Below are positions 1 through 7,642 of a DNA stretch of 64,000 nt, piece after piece. The translations under genes were made by a program, and so were the position numbers. A model generated the notes under the pieces. It did not search any database, was not told the origin of the DNA, and worked only from the letters and a program-made list of their open reading frames with translations. Every line of letters starts with the position of its first letter. Positions within the stretch are counted from its first letter, which is position 1. Source of the DNA: CBDBDZ01 sp965204215 (GTDB taxonomy: Bacteria; Pseudomonadota; Gammaproteobacteria; Pseudomonadales; GM7GCV1); NCBI GenBank assembly GCA_965204215.1, contig CBDBDZ010000013.1, forward strand, positions 248,001 to 312,000, given 5' to 3'.

Positions 1-445
1 CAATTTCCAGTTTCACTGTGTATTTTGATGATGTTGTAAACCGCTGAATAATATTAGTAGGAGCTTCTATTTTTAATAAATTAATTTGCGTATTTCCTTT
101 GATGAAAGCGGATTTAATTGGGTTTTTATTAACTTTTTGTTTCTCTTCAATAGCTACATTGAAACCATAAACCGATAATTCCTGTTTGGTTTTTTCGAGA
201 TAGGGGTGTAAGTCAAAGTTTTGCTCTGGACTGATTAATGAAAAGTCTAAATCTTCTGAAAAGCGGTTAAGTCCGTAAAGCAATCTAAGTGCTGTACCTC
301 CGTAAAAAGCAGCATTATCAAAAAATTTTGCTTTGGATAAGGCTAAAAGCGTTAATGTTTGAGTAATTTGTTTAAGAGCAAGGTTGTACTCTTGTGCGGT
401 GGTTAATTTATAGTCCTTTAAAATGGATTCAATTGCAGAAATCAT
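1..445 (-). CDS. AbiEii-type nucleotidyltransferase toxin (partial, 3' end outside window)
   Basis: This is the N-terminal part (148 codons) of an AbiEii/AbiGii nucleotidyltransferase toxin. I translated it by hand from the ATG at 445 and it stays open to the window edge. The diagnostic nucleotidyltransferase segment is visible at about residues 48-70: Gly-Gly-Thr-Ala-Leu-Arg, then Arg-Phe-Ser-Glu-Asp-Leu-Asp-Phe-Ser with the paired catalytic acids. The start overlaps the end of the upstream antitoxin gene by 17 bases, the usual arrangement of AbiE modules. Known members modify RNA (tRNA 3' ends in some homologues) and are linked to phage abortive infection. The substrate here is unknown. Confidence 0.85.
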   Translation of the reverse strand, partial: MISAIESILKDYKLTTAQEYNLALKQITQTLTLLALSKAKFFDNAAFYGGTALRLLYGLNRFSEDLDFSLISPEQNFDLHPYLEKTKQELSVYGFNVAIEEKQKVNKNPIKSAFIKGNTQINLLKIEAPTNIIQRFTTSSKYTVKLEI

Positions 446-1079
446 TGAGTTTTTGAATATAACGAGAGAATACTTTGTTGGAAGGCGAACGATACAAATT
501 AGCATAATCAATCAATTGTTGTTTGCCAAGTCCAAAAAATGAAGTTTCGTCAATTCGCAATTCATCAAATAATACTTCTGGTATGTCATTAACTTTAGTA
601 ATGAATTTTATTTGGCTAATGCTATCAGCAATGGCTTTTTCTGGGCTTGCTATCCAATACCCGCTACCTTCAATCTTTTTATTGATTAAACCATAAGGGA
701 AAGCATTCTGGTTTATGTGTTGATACACAAAGTCACCCAAGGGGGTTTGACAGAGCTTGCTGCGATTAGGGGTTGCAGAAGTGATAATTTTGGATTGTTC
801 AGGAATCAAGCTCCAATGAGCTAAGGCGTACTGAAATGAAATGTATGAAGGGGAGTATAAAACATTTGCAATAATTGGGGTGCGAACATTGCCGCCAATT
901 TTGGGTGAAGCGCAGTACAAGCCTTTCCTAAGTTTTAGAATATATCCCTTTTCAATATCCGAGGCTATTTTGTTACGTGGGTATTTGTAACCGTCAGTAG
1001 TTAATAGATGAATTAAGTATCCGTAGTTAAAAGGCACATTTAAGGGGTAGATGATGCTTTGGTAAGTAGCGGTATGCAT
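429..1079 (-). CDS. AbiEi-like antitoxin / winged-helix regulator
   Basis: Predicted 216-residue partner of the AbiEii toxin immediately downstream. The N-terminal part has a winged-helix look, with Lys-Leu-Arg-Lys-Gly-Leu-Tyr near residue 50. The middle has the pattern typical of the AbiEi/DUF6088 class, Tyr-Ile-Ser-Phe-Gln-Tyr-Ala-Leu followed by Ala-Ser-Pro-Glu-Lys-Ala-Ile-Ala-Asp. The frame can be extended upstream to 1178, but that extension reads through a hairpin repeat and the promoter, so the ATG at 1079 is preferred. AbiEi proteins neutralise the toxin by repressing the operon through inverted repeats. That activity is inferred from the family and position. Confidence 0.75.
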   Translation of the reverse strand: MHTATYQSIIYPLNVPFNYGYLIHLLTTDGYKYPRNKIASDIEKGYILKLRKGLYCASPKIGGNVRTPIIANVLYSPSYISFQYALAHWSLIPEQSKIITSATPNRSKLCQTPLGDFVYQHINQNAFPYGLINKKIEGSGYWIASPEKAIADSISQIKFITKVNDIPEVLFDELRIDETSFFGLGKQQLIDYANLYRSPSNKVFSRYIQKLNDFCN

Positions 1080-1092
1080 AGTATGGTTGTTA

Positions 1093-1120
1093 TTTATACT
1101 CAAAATGATTAATAGCGCAA
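1093..1120 (-). promoter_or_regulatory. Candidate promoter of the AbiE operon
   Basis: On the minus strand TTGCGC (1115-1120) is followed after 16 bases by TATAAA (1093-1098), and the antitoxin ATG lies 13 bases further on. The palindromic repeat at 1125-1193 sits directly upstream of the -35 box, where an autoregulator could bind. Confidence 0.5.
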
Positions 1121-1124
1121 ATAT

Positions 1125-1193
1125 AATAAGGCCATTGCAATAAGCAATGGTCGCGTGATACAGGATAGTATCACTCAAAATCGAACACTATAA
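1125..1193 (-). repeat. Small palindromic repeat, copy A (two tandem hairpins)
   Basis: Read on the minus strand, this has a first hairpin with arms GTGATAC/GTATCAC and a 6-base loop, then a second with arms about CCATTGC/GCAATGG. Nearly the same 68-69 bases occur at 54396-54463 on the plus strand, with most differences being transitions. A lone copy of the second hairpin lies at 54804-54832. It is not coding. Confidence 0.7.
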
Positions 1194-1209
1194 GAGTTTG
1201 ATTTTGCGA

Positions 1210-1237
1210 GTCTTGAAAAATTACATTTTTTCAAGAC
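1210..1237. repeat. Perfect 11-bp inverted repeat
   Basis: GTCTTGAAAAA at 1210-1220 and its exact reverse complement at 1227-1237 are separated by 6 bases. It lies about 130 bases upstream of the antitoxin start, between other hairpins. Its role is unknown. Confidence 0.6.
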
Positions 1238-1245
1238 GATCCTAG

Positions 1246-1274
1246 TTGCATAGGCAGGATGCCTAATGCAATGG
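1246..1274 (-). repeat. Short palindromic repeat related to 7589-7617
   Basis: On the minus strand it reads CATTGCATTAGGCATCC then TGCCTATGCAA and can fold on TAGGCA/TGCCTA. The segment at 7589-7617 matches with two substitutions and one extra base. Both copies lie in intergenic DNA. Confidence 0.55.
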
Positions 1275-1281
1275 CATTATT

Positions 1282-1338
1282 ATATAATTTTTGTCTTATA
1301 TGTTGATATAATATCAACATATAAGACAAAAATTATAT
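1282..1338. repeat. 57-bp palindrome (28-bp perfect arms, 1-base centre)
   Basis: The arms 1282-1309 and 1311-1338 are exact reverse complements around the single A at 1310. It lies between the terminator of the TonB receptor gene and the AbiE operon. There is no T-run, so it does not look like an ordinary terminator. Possible roles are a protein-binding site, a cruciform, or the joined ends of a lost mobile element. Confidence 0.9.
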
Positions 1339-1345
1339 TCAATGC

Positions 1346-1373
1346 AAAAAAAACGGGTGACATTGCACCCGCT
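1346..1373 (-). terminator. Rho-independent terminator of the TonB receptor gene
   Basis: On the minus strand, 20 bases after the receptor stop codon, arms CGGGTG/CACCCG (1366-1371 with 1354-1359) enclose a 6-base loop and are followed by eight T. Confidence 0.85.
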
Positions 1374-1392
1374 TTTAAATTAGATAATATTA

Positions 1393-4089
1393 TTAGAAGT
1401 TATATCTGGCAGTCACACCAAATGTTCTTTGTAATACTTGCCTAACTTCCCTAAAGTCAGCGTTGGGGTCAAAATTGCCAACGCCGAAACTGGTGACATC
1501 GGTTTCAGCTTGAGAGTTGAATAAGTTTTTGCTCCAAACGGCTAGCTCCCAATCGCCTTCTGGAGCGCGAATACCCAGGAATAGATTAAATAACCCGTAA
1601 GGCTCTGTTTCAGGTGGTGCACTACCATCAGTTACAAATGTTGGATCGGTTGAAGATAGACTGCCAACGTATCTTGCATTACCGCGAATAAAGCCTTCAA
1701 CAGAACCAATTTGTCTGAAGTATTCAGAAAATATGTTAAAGGTTAAATCAGGGGCGCCTGCGATACGTTGCCCTTCAACATTACAACGGTTTACGATAAT
1801 ATCAGGATTAACTGCATCACCGTTTGCATCTAATTCTATGTCACAAGGGCGAAGTGCACCACTATCCCATTCAAAGTTAACGTAGGTAAGGTTAATGCCG
1901 TATGACCAGTTAGGTGTAATTAATAGACGCGCATCCAAATCAATACCTGTAGCAGTGGCATCACCATTAAAAATGATTCCGCCAGTAATTCGTCTAATTG
2001 GATTGGTAGGACTACCTTGAGGGGCGTTAACCAATACATCTCTTTGAAAGCCTAAATAACCATCAAAGTTTTGCGTAAAGACTGATGCGTTGAGCTGAGC
2101 GCTGCCATCTAAGAATGTGCTTTTAAAACCAAACTCAAAATTATTGCTGAATTCTTCATCATGCACCAGGTTGTCAGAACCTAAAGCAAACCCGGGTACA
2201 ATTGAAATTCCATCAGCCCTGTATCCTCTGTTATAAGCGGCAAAAAATGTCAGGTTATCAGACCAGTAATACTTTAATGACAATGAGCCAGTAACAGCAT
2301 TGACATCGGTAACTGAATCTTCATCAGATACGCCCACTATTGGGAACGACGCAGCCAAGCCATCAAGTGTGCGATCAATAATATCGCCAGTAATTGCTCC
2401 AACGGTGCCATCTATAATCTGCCCAATGGCAGTTGCTAATGGTGCCGGAGGGTTGTTAAGGATAGGGTTATCTGTGGTAACAGACAAACCCTGTACGCTG
2501 ATATTGTCTTGCTGATTGAAACCAGTCAGGAAAATGTCATTAAGGCGGAAAGCTTCGTTACGCTGCCAGCGTATAGCTGCATCAATTTCAAATTGGTCAT
2601 TAATTTGAAAATTGTGAGCAGTAAATAACGCTGTTACATCATTGTTAACAGGAATAGTGCCGCCAGTTGAAAAATTAACGCCTTCTATTATTGGGTTGCC
2701 GCTTAATGAGAGCATATAACCGGGTAAGCCGTCAGGGAAAACTTCAGGGATAACCAAAGAAGGATCCGGATCAATAGGAATTGGTGGATTTGTTGTAGGA
2801 TCCGGTATAGGATTGAATCTTGCATCGGTAGAAAAAGACTCAAATTCAGTGCTGGAATTGTTGTCGGAGATGTAGAAGCCAAATAAATAATTCCAGCGAT
2901 CATTATCATTCGACTGAATTCTTATTTCCTGGCTAGTGAAGTCTCTACGGGTTGTAGTACCTTGGTCGGTTCTATAGTCAGTATCATTTACAATGCCAAA
3001 CGAGGCTTGGAAAACCAGGTTTTGGAGAGGAAGGTTAAATGTATTATCATTTTGCTGACGATTCACTTTGACAGAGTCATAATAGCCAAAAATATAATCT
3101 ACTGTGTGACCAGGTACATCGAAACTTACATTGGCAGTGACAACATCAACATTAGATGTTGAAACATCATCAAAACTGGCAAGTGCCAAATTATCATCTC
3201 GATCAATGGTTGTGCAACTGTCCAGCCCATTGGCGTTGCCTTGAATAGCTTGCAAATTGGCACAAGGAGTTGAGATGACTTGAGGCCCTAACTGTATCGA
3301 ACCAGAGTCTCTGGAGCCTTCGAGAGGGAATGAATCCAATATTTCCTGGTCTTGATTTTGGTACGTGAGATAAAATCTCAAATCATCTCTAGGTTCCCAT
3401 GAAAGTGATGTTCTATAGCTGTTTGAAGTAAAGTCCTGGATATTGCCAGTGATGACATTTAATACTTCTTCCTGATCGTTATTATCGTGTAGTCCTGCGA
3501 CTCGAATGGCCAGGCTATCACTTAATGGGATATTGATGGCTGCCTGTAGATTGGATGCATCATTATCGGCAAAAACAGTTTGAACGTAGCCATTGACTGA
3601 TTCAAAATCAGCTTTTTTGGAATATATTTGAATGGACCCAGCTGGTGAGGTTCTTCCCTGTAACGCACCTTGTGGCCCTTTTAATACTTCGACACGTTCA
3701 GTATCGTATAAATTATTAAAGGCAATATCGCCAAAAATTAACACATCGTTTAAATAGGGGTCAACCGATGGATTGGTTCCAGATTCTGGGTCCTGAGTAA
3801 TGCCACGGATAGAAAATGTTTGGTTGCGAGCATTTATCCGATTCAAATCAAGGCCCGATGTATATTCCTGAATTTCTTCAAAAGTAAGGATGGAATAATC
3901 TTCAAGCGTTTTGGCGGTTACCACGTTAATACTGGATGCCAAGTCCTGGGTAGATTGTTCTCTTTTGTTAGCTGTAACAATTATTTCTTCAATTTGAGCA
4001 TAAGTTTGTACTGAACCCAAAAGTACGCTACCAAAGACAATGAAAGAAATAGACTTTGAGAGTTTTGAATGTTTGAAGTTAAATTTCAT
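1393..4089 (-). CDS. TonB-dependent outer-membrane receptor
   Basis: Predicted 898-residue outer-membrane active-transport protein. A signal peptide ends near residue 31 (Thr-Tyr-Ala-Gln). A TonB-box-like stretch, Glu-Glu-Ile-Ile-Val-Thr-Ala, follows at about 34-40. The plug domain covers roughly 45-160, with Ser-Ile-Arg-Gly-Ile and Glu-Val-Leu-Lys-Gly-Pro-Gln-Gly motifs. A long beta-barrel region ends in Thr-Ala-Arg-Tyr-Asn-Phe, the terminal Phe expected for BAM-dependent insertion. Length and layout fit the broad ferric-siderophore/xenobiotic type of receptor found in marine proteobacteria. The ligand cannot be assigned. It has its own promoter and terminator and is a single-gene unit. Confidence 0.92.
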   Translation of the reverse strand: MKFNFKHSKLSKSISFIVFGSVLLGSVQTYAQIEEIIVTANKREQSTQDLASSINVVTAKTLEDYSILTFEEIQEYTSGLDLNRINARNQTFSIRGITQDPESGTNPSVDPYLNDVLIFGDIAFNNLYDTERVEVLKGPQGALQGRTSPAGSIQIYSKKADFESVNGYVQTVFADNDASNLQAAINIPLSDSLAIRVAGLHDNNDQEEVLNVITGNIQDFTSNSYRTSLSWEPRDDLRFYLTYQNQDQEILDSFPLEGSRDSGSIQLGPQVISTPCANLQAIQGNANGLDSCTTIDRDDNLALASFDDVSTSNVDVVTANVSFDVPGHTVDYIFGYYDSVKVNRQQNDNTFNLPLQNLVFQASFGIVNDTDYRTDQGTTTRRDFTSQEIRIQSNDNDRWNYLFGFYISDNNSSTEFESFSTDARFNPIPDPTTNPPIPIDPDPSLVIPEVFPDGLPGYMLSLSGNPIIEGVNFSTGGTIPVNNDVTALFTAHNFQINDQFEIDAAIRWQRNEAFRLNDIFLTGFNQQDNISVQGLSVTTDNPILNNPPAPLATAIGQIIDGTVGAITGDIIDRTLDGLAASFPIVGVSDEDSVTDVNAVTGSLSLKYYWSDNLTFFAAYNRGYRADGISIVPGFALGSDNLVHDEEFSNNFEFGFKSTFLDGSAQLNASVFTQNFDGYLGFQRDVLVNAPQGSPTNPIRRITGGIIFNGDATATGIDLDARLLITPNWSYGINLTYVNFEWDSGALRPCDIELDANGDAVNPDIIVNRCNVEGQRIAGAPDLTFNIFSEYFRQIGSVEGFIRGNARYVGSLSSTDPTFVTDGSAPPETEPYGLFNLFLGIRAPEGDWELAVWSKNLFNSQAETDVTSFGVGNFDPNADFREVRQVLQRTFGVTARYNF

Positions 4090-4157
4090 AGTATTTGCTC
4101 GTATTGTAAGGGGTTTAAGGGGAGGCTTAATAGAACAATCTCTTGCTTAAGCACCGT

Positions 4158-4187
4158 AATATAATCTTTTTTGTTAAAAATTGTCAA
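4158..4187 (-). promoter_or_regulatory. Candidate promoter of the TonB receptor gene
   Basis: On the minus strand a consensus TTGACA (4182-4187) is followed after 18 bases by TATATT (4158-4163). This leaves a leader of about 60 bases before the receptor start. No clear Fur box was seen. The rest of the 4090-4360 gap is very AT-rich, with no other clear feature. Confidence 0.6.
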
Positions 4188-4360
4188 TGTTAAATATAGA
4201 ATAATAATAATATTTTATGTTCTGATTAGAAACTTAACTTAAGCAACAAACTATTCAAATAATTAGCTCTTGTTCTTTGGCTATGTATATGCAATAATCG
4301 ACATAGCAATTATTATTCTTATTACTATAACAAAATAATCACTATGTAAACTATCAACTA

Positions 4361-5149
4361 ATGAACCTAATACACAAAACTATTTGGATAACGGGTGCAT
4401 CATCAGGCATTGGAGCATCTACTTCGATAGAACTTGCCAGAGATCAGACCAATTTAATATTGTCTGGTCGCCAAATAAATGAATTGGAAAAAACCAGGCA
4501 ACAATGCCTGGACGCTGGGGCAAACGATGTATTGTTGCTACCTTTTGAAACTACGGATTTTGAGCGTTTACCCGAAATAGTTGAGCAAGCAGAGCAGTGG
4601 AAAGGTGGTGTTGATATATTATTCAACAATGCAGGGGTAAGCCAGCGCGCTTTAATCAGAGATACAGAATTTAAAGTTTATCGAACATTAATGGAAGTCG
4701 ATTATTTCGCCCCTGTTGCATTGTCACTTTTGCTGTTGCCGAAAATGATAGCAAGAGGTGGTGGTCAATTTATGGTTACCAGTAGTATGGTTGGATTATT
4801 CGGTTTCAAGTTGAGAGCAGGCTATTCAGCAGCCAAACATGCGCTTCATGGTTTTTTTGATACAGTGAGAAGTGAACACGATAAAGATAATATTAAGGTA
4901 CTTATGGTGCTGCCGGGCTATATCAAAACCAATATCTCCTATGCAGGTTTAAAGGGCGATGGTTCTGCACAGGGTGAGATGGATGCGGAACAAGCAACTT
5001 CAGTAGGTCCTGACGTTGCGGCTAAACAAATTGTCAAGGCTCTTAAAAAAGGAAATGAAACGGTTTATGCAGGTAAAGGTTTTAGTGCTTGGGCACCTTA
5101 TGTCCACAGATTTTTACCATTCATATTCAAACGCATACAAAGGAAGTAG
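4361..5149 (+). CDS. Short-chain dehydrogenase/reductase (SDR)
   Basis: A 262-residue classical SDR with a Rossmann fold. The cofactor loop Thr-Gly-Ala-Ser-Ser-Gly-Ile-Gly is at residues 11-18 and Asn-Asn-Ala-Gly at 89-92. The catalytic triad is Ser142, Tyr155 and Lys159, with the usual 13-residue Ser-Tyr spacing. The C-terminal segment (Ala-Pro-Tyr-Val-His-Arg-Phe-Leu-Pro) resembles DHRS7-like reductases that sit at membranes. It is transcribed away from the TonB receptor. The substrate is unknown. Confidence 0.88.
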   Translation: MNLIHKTIWITGASSGIGASTSIELARDQTNLILSGRQINELEKTRQQCLDAGANDVLLLPFETTDFERLPEIVEQAEQWKGGVDILFNNAGVSQRALIRDTEFKVYRTLMEVDYFAPVALSLLLLPKMIARGGGQFMVTSSMVGLFGFKLRAGYSAAKHALHGFFDTVRSEHDKDNIKVLMVLPGYIKTNISYAGLKGDGSAQGEMDAEQATSVGPDVAAKQIVKALKKGNETVYAGKGFSAWAPYVHRFLPFIFKRIQRK

Positions 5150-5199
5150 TGGTTTGTTTTGTTCGAACCATTTGATAGATAATTGAGGTTAACCTACCT

Positions 5200-5604
5200 A
5201 TGAAAAAATCAAAATATATTTTGGCAATTAGCGGCTCTATTCTTGTGATTGGGATATTGTTTTCTGTATTTGATCGCAATACAGGGCTGGATAACACGTC
5301 AGTGGGAGATAGTACCAAGTCAACTGAGCATTCGGCCAGAGATTCTCAGCAGAGAACTTTAAGCGATGCTAAACTGCCCACTGATGATATGGTTGAAAGT
5401 CAGCACAATTCTCATAATTCCCGGCAAGCAAATTCTAAAGTCATTACGGATGAGCAAATAGCTCAATGGAAACGTCGAGACCATGAAGGGCTGGTGGAAG
5501 AAGTCATGCCCGATGGCAGTATCAAGGTTGATTTGCAAGGGCGATTTCAACACGTTATTACGGCAACCAAAGATAAAGACGGTAATTTGATTATTGCTGA
5601 GTAA
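5200..5604 (+). CDS. Small membrane-anchored hypothetical protein
   Basis: I do not recognise a named family. The 134-residue product has a single N-terminal hydrophobic segment at about 6-24 and then a polar, Ser/Asp/His-rich linker. A compact conserved-looking end follows at about 95-134, with Met-Pro-Asp-Gly-Ser-Ile-Lys-Val-Asp-Leu-Gln-Gly-Arg-Phe and Asp-Gly-Asn-Leu-Ile. It therefore probably exposes a small periplasmic domain. Only 10 bases separate it from the secreted metalloprotease downstream, so the two are likely co-transcribed and may act together. That partnership is inference from spacing only. Confidence 0.6.
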   Translation: MKKSKYILAISGSILVIGILFSVFDRNTGLDNTSVGDSTKSTEHSARDSQQRTLSDAKLPTDDMVESQHNSHNSRQANSKVITDEQIAQWKRRDHEGLVEEVMPDGSIKVDLQGRFQHVITATKDKDGNLIIAE

Positions 5605-5614
5605 AATTTAATCA

Positions 5615-7579
5615 ATGAATAACTTGGGTGTAATGTCGAAATACTCGTATCTTTTGCGTATTTTGATTGTTTTAAGTGGTCTGTTTTTTTCAGCCTACAG
5701 TTTCCCCCAAACTGTTATTGAGGGTATTGGGCGTACATCGGGAACCCTGGTAAGAATTAATTTCAACCAAGGTGTTACACTTGAGCGTATACCTGCAACA
5801 CAGGCTGCAGCTGACTTTTGGGCGGATCGTTTGGTATCAAGTGTTCCTATAGAAATATCCATGGCATTTCAGCCGTTGAGTTGTAGTGCTAATAGTGGTA
5901 TTTTAGGAGGTGCTTCTGCGCAGAGTATTTTTAGAAATTTTGATAATGCACCTCAAAGTAGTACTTTTTATCATGTTGCGCTTGCCAATAGTTATGCAGG
6001 TCGTGACCTTGATCTTTTGCAAAATGACATTAATATGACTTTTAACAGCGATATTGATAATAATGATAATTGCTTGTCGGGAGTCAATTGGAATTACTCC
6101 GTATCACTGACTTCATCAAATGGCAGTATTAATTTCTATCAAGTGATATTGCATGAAATTGCCCACGGACTAGGCTTTAGCGATTTTATTAATCCCATTG
6201 ATGGTAGTTTTTTACTAGGCTTCCCCGATGCGTTTTCTCTTTTCTTGCGCGATGAAACGACAAACGTGAATTTATCAGAGCCTTCAACTACCAATGAGCA
6301 ACGTCTCTTTGCGTTAACCAATACAGGTAGTCTGGTGTGGAACGGAAGCAGAGTTAATATCCTGGCTGCCAATGGTGGCGATGCTCAATTAACTTCAGGT
6401 TTGACCAATGGCATGGTTAGAATGTTTGCGCCATCAACTTTTAATAGTGGCAGTTCGGTGTCACATTACGATACTCTGTTAACTCCAAATGAATTGATGG
6501 AACCTTTTATTACCAATGCCGCCAATATTGATTTGTCGTTAGCATTGTTATACGAAATGGGTTGGGAGGAAGCGCAGGTACTTATCTCTACTGCTGATGA
6601 AGATAATGATAGTGTACAAAATTCGCAAGACAACTGCCCTTTAAATGCCAATACCAATCAAGCTAATTTTGACAATGATGTGGCAGGAGATGCTTGTGAT
6701 ACTGATGACGATAATGATGGCATACCCGACAGTTTTGAAGTGGCTAATAATCTAAACCCGTTCGATGCAGGCGATGCCGCTTTGGATGCGGATGGAGATG
6801 GTTTAACAAACCTCGAAGAATTTGATGCGGGTAGCGACCCTAATACCAGTAATTTTGTGGATAGTGAGCCTAACGATAGTATTGCGACAGCGCAAAGCAC
6901 TGTTGGGTATTTTAGTTTAGAGCAATCTGACAATATTGGCGATGAAACCACCAATACGTCGACAGTTATTCCTCATGCCACCGTTTTTGGAACAGGAAAT
7001 AATAGTTTTGATGTGTATAGTGTAGAAGTTAATCAGGTGCCAGCCAGAGGTATTTTTGACGTGGACAATACCAATTCTGTTGATGCTTTTTTAATACTAT
7101 TTGATGCAAATGGTACTGTTCTGTCCGAGAATGACGACGCCCCCACAGCTAATGGTCAAAGCGGCAGTCAAACTCACAGAACCGTAAATGGAGTCGAGAT
7201 CAGTTTAGACTCTTTTATCAGTTTCCAGTTTAATCAAACGGGCACGTACTTTATTCAAATAGGTGAGTATAATAATCCAGCCCCTTCTGGTGTAAGTCCA
7301 ATTCCTGTATCCACTGGAGGGACATATCAACTACAAATATCGCTAGAAGGTGCAACGGTTAACCAGGGAGGAACTGATCCTGCCTTACAACCATCATTGG
7401 CTTTTGATGTTGATGGTAATAATCAATTTGATGCACTGAGCGATGGTTTGTTATTGCTTCGTTACTTCTTTGGTTTTCGTGGTGAATCGCTAATAAATGG
7501 CTTAATCGGCCAAGGTGCAACAAGAACGACAGCCAGCGAGATAGAAGCGCATATCGAGCAATTTATGCCATCTAATTAA
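5615..7579 (+). CDS. Secreted zinc metalloprotease with TSP3, PPC-like and dockerin-like C-terminal regions
   Basis: A 654-residue exported protein. The likely working start is the ATG at 5633, which places a signal peptide just before Ala-Tyr-Ser-Phe-Pro-Gln. The zinc motif His-Glu-Ile-Ala-His-Gly-Leu-Gly-Phe lies at 180-188 counted from 5615. Asp/Asn-rich thrombospondin-type-3 calcium repeats follow at about 328-410. Next comes a bacterial pre-peptidase-like beta domain beginning Asp-Ser-Glu-Pro-Asn-Asp. The last 60 residues start Phe-Asp-Val-Asp-Gly-Asn-Asn and include Asp-Gly-Leu-Leu-Leu-Leu-Arg-Tyr, like the dockerin-type module on many marine exoproteins. A role in extracellular protein breakdown is inferred. 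Confidence 0.85.
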   Translation: MNNLGVMSKYSYLLRILIVLSGLFFSAYSFPQTVIEGIGRTSGTLVRINFNQGVTLERIPATQAAADFWADRLVSSVPIEISMAFQPLSCSANSGILGGASAQSIFRNFDNAPQSSTFYHVALANSYAGRDLDLLQNDINMTFNSDIDNNDNCLSGVNWNYSVSLTSSNGSINFYQVILHEIAHGLGFSDFINPIDGSFLLGFPDAFSLFLRDETTNVNLSEPSTTNEQRLFALTNTGSLVWNGSRVNILAANGGDAQLTSGLTNGMVRMFAPSTFNSGSSVSHYDTLLTPNELMEPFITNAANIDLSLALLYEMGWEEAQVLISTADEDNDSVQNSQDNCPLNANTNQANFDNDVAGDACDTDDDNDGIPDSFEVANNLNPFDAGDAALDADGDGLTNLEEFDAGSDPNTSNFVDSEPNDSIATAQSTVGYFSLEQSDNIGDETTNTSTVIPHATVFGTGNNSFDVYSVEVNQVPARGIFDVDNTNSVDAFLILFDANGTVLSENDDAPTANGQSGSQTHRTVNGVEISLDSFISFQFNQTGTYFIQIGEYNNPAPSGVSPIPVSTGGTYQLQISLEGATVNQGGTDPALQPSLAFDVDGNNQFDALSDGLLLLRYFFGFRGESLINGLIGQGATRTTASEIEAHIEQFMPSN

Positions 7580-7588
7580 TTATGAGAG

Positions 7589-7617
7589 CATTGCATTAGG
7601 CATTCTGTCTACTGCAA
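7589..7617 (+). repeat. Short palindromic repeat, second copy
   Basis: CATTGCATTAGGCATTC followed by TGTCTACTGCAA matches 1246-1273 (minus strand) with two substitutions and one indel. It begins 10 bases after the metalloprotease stop codon, so it may serve as its 3' mRNA end. Confidence 0.55.
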
Positions 7618-7642
7618 TGTGTCGTATTTATTTGCGATAAAT

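Noticed and set aside
1080..1178. N-terminal extension of the antitoxin
   Set aside because: The extra residues are encoded by a hairpin repeat and the likely promoter, and do not match the family.
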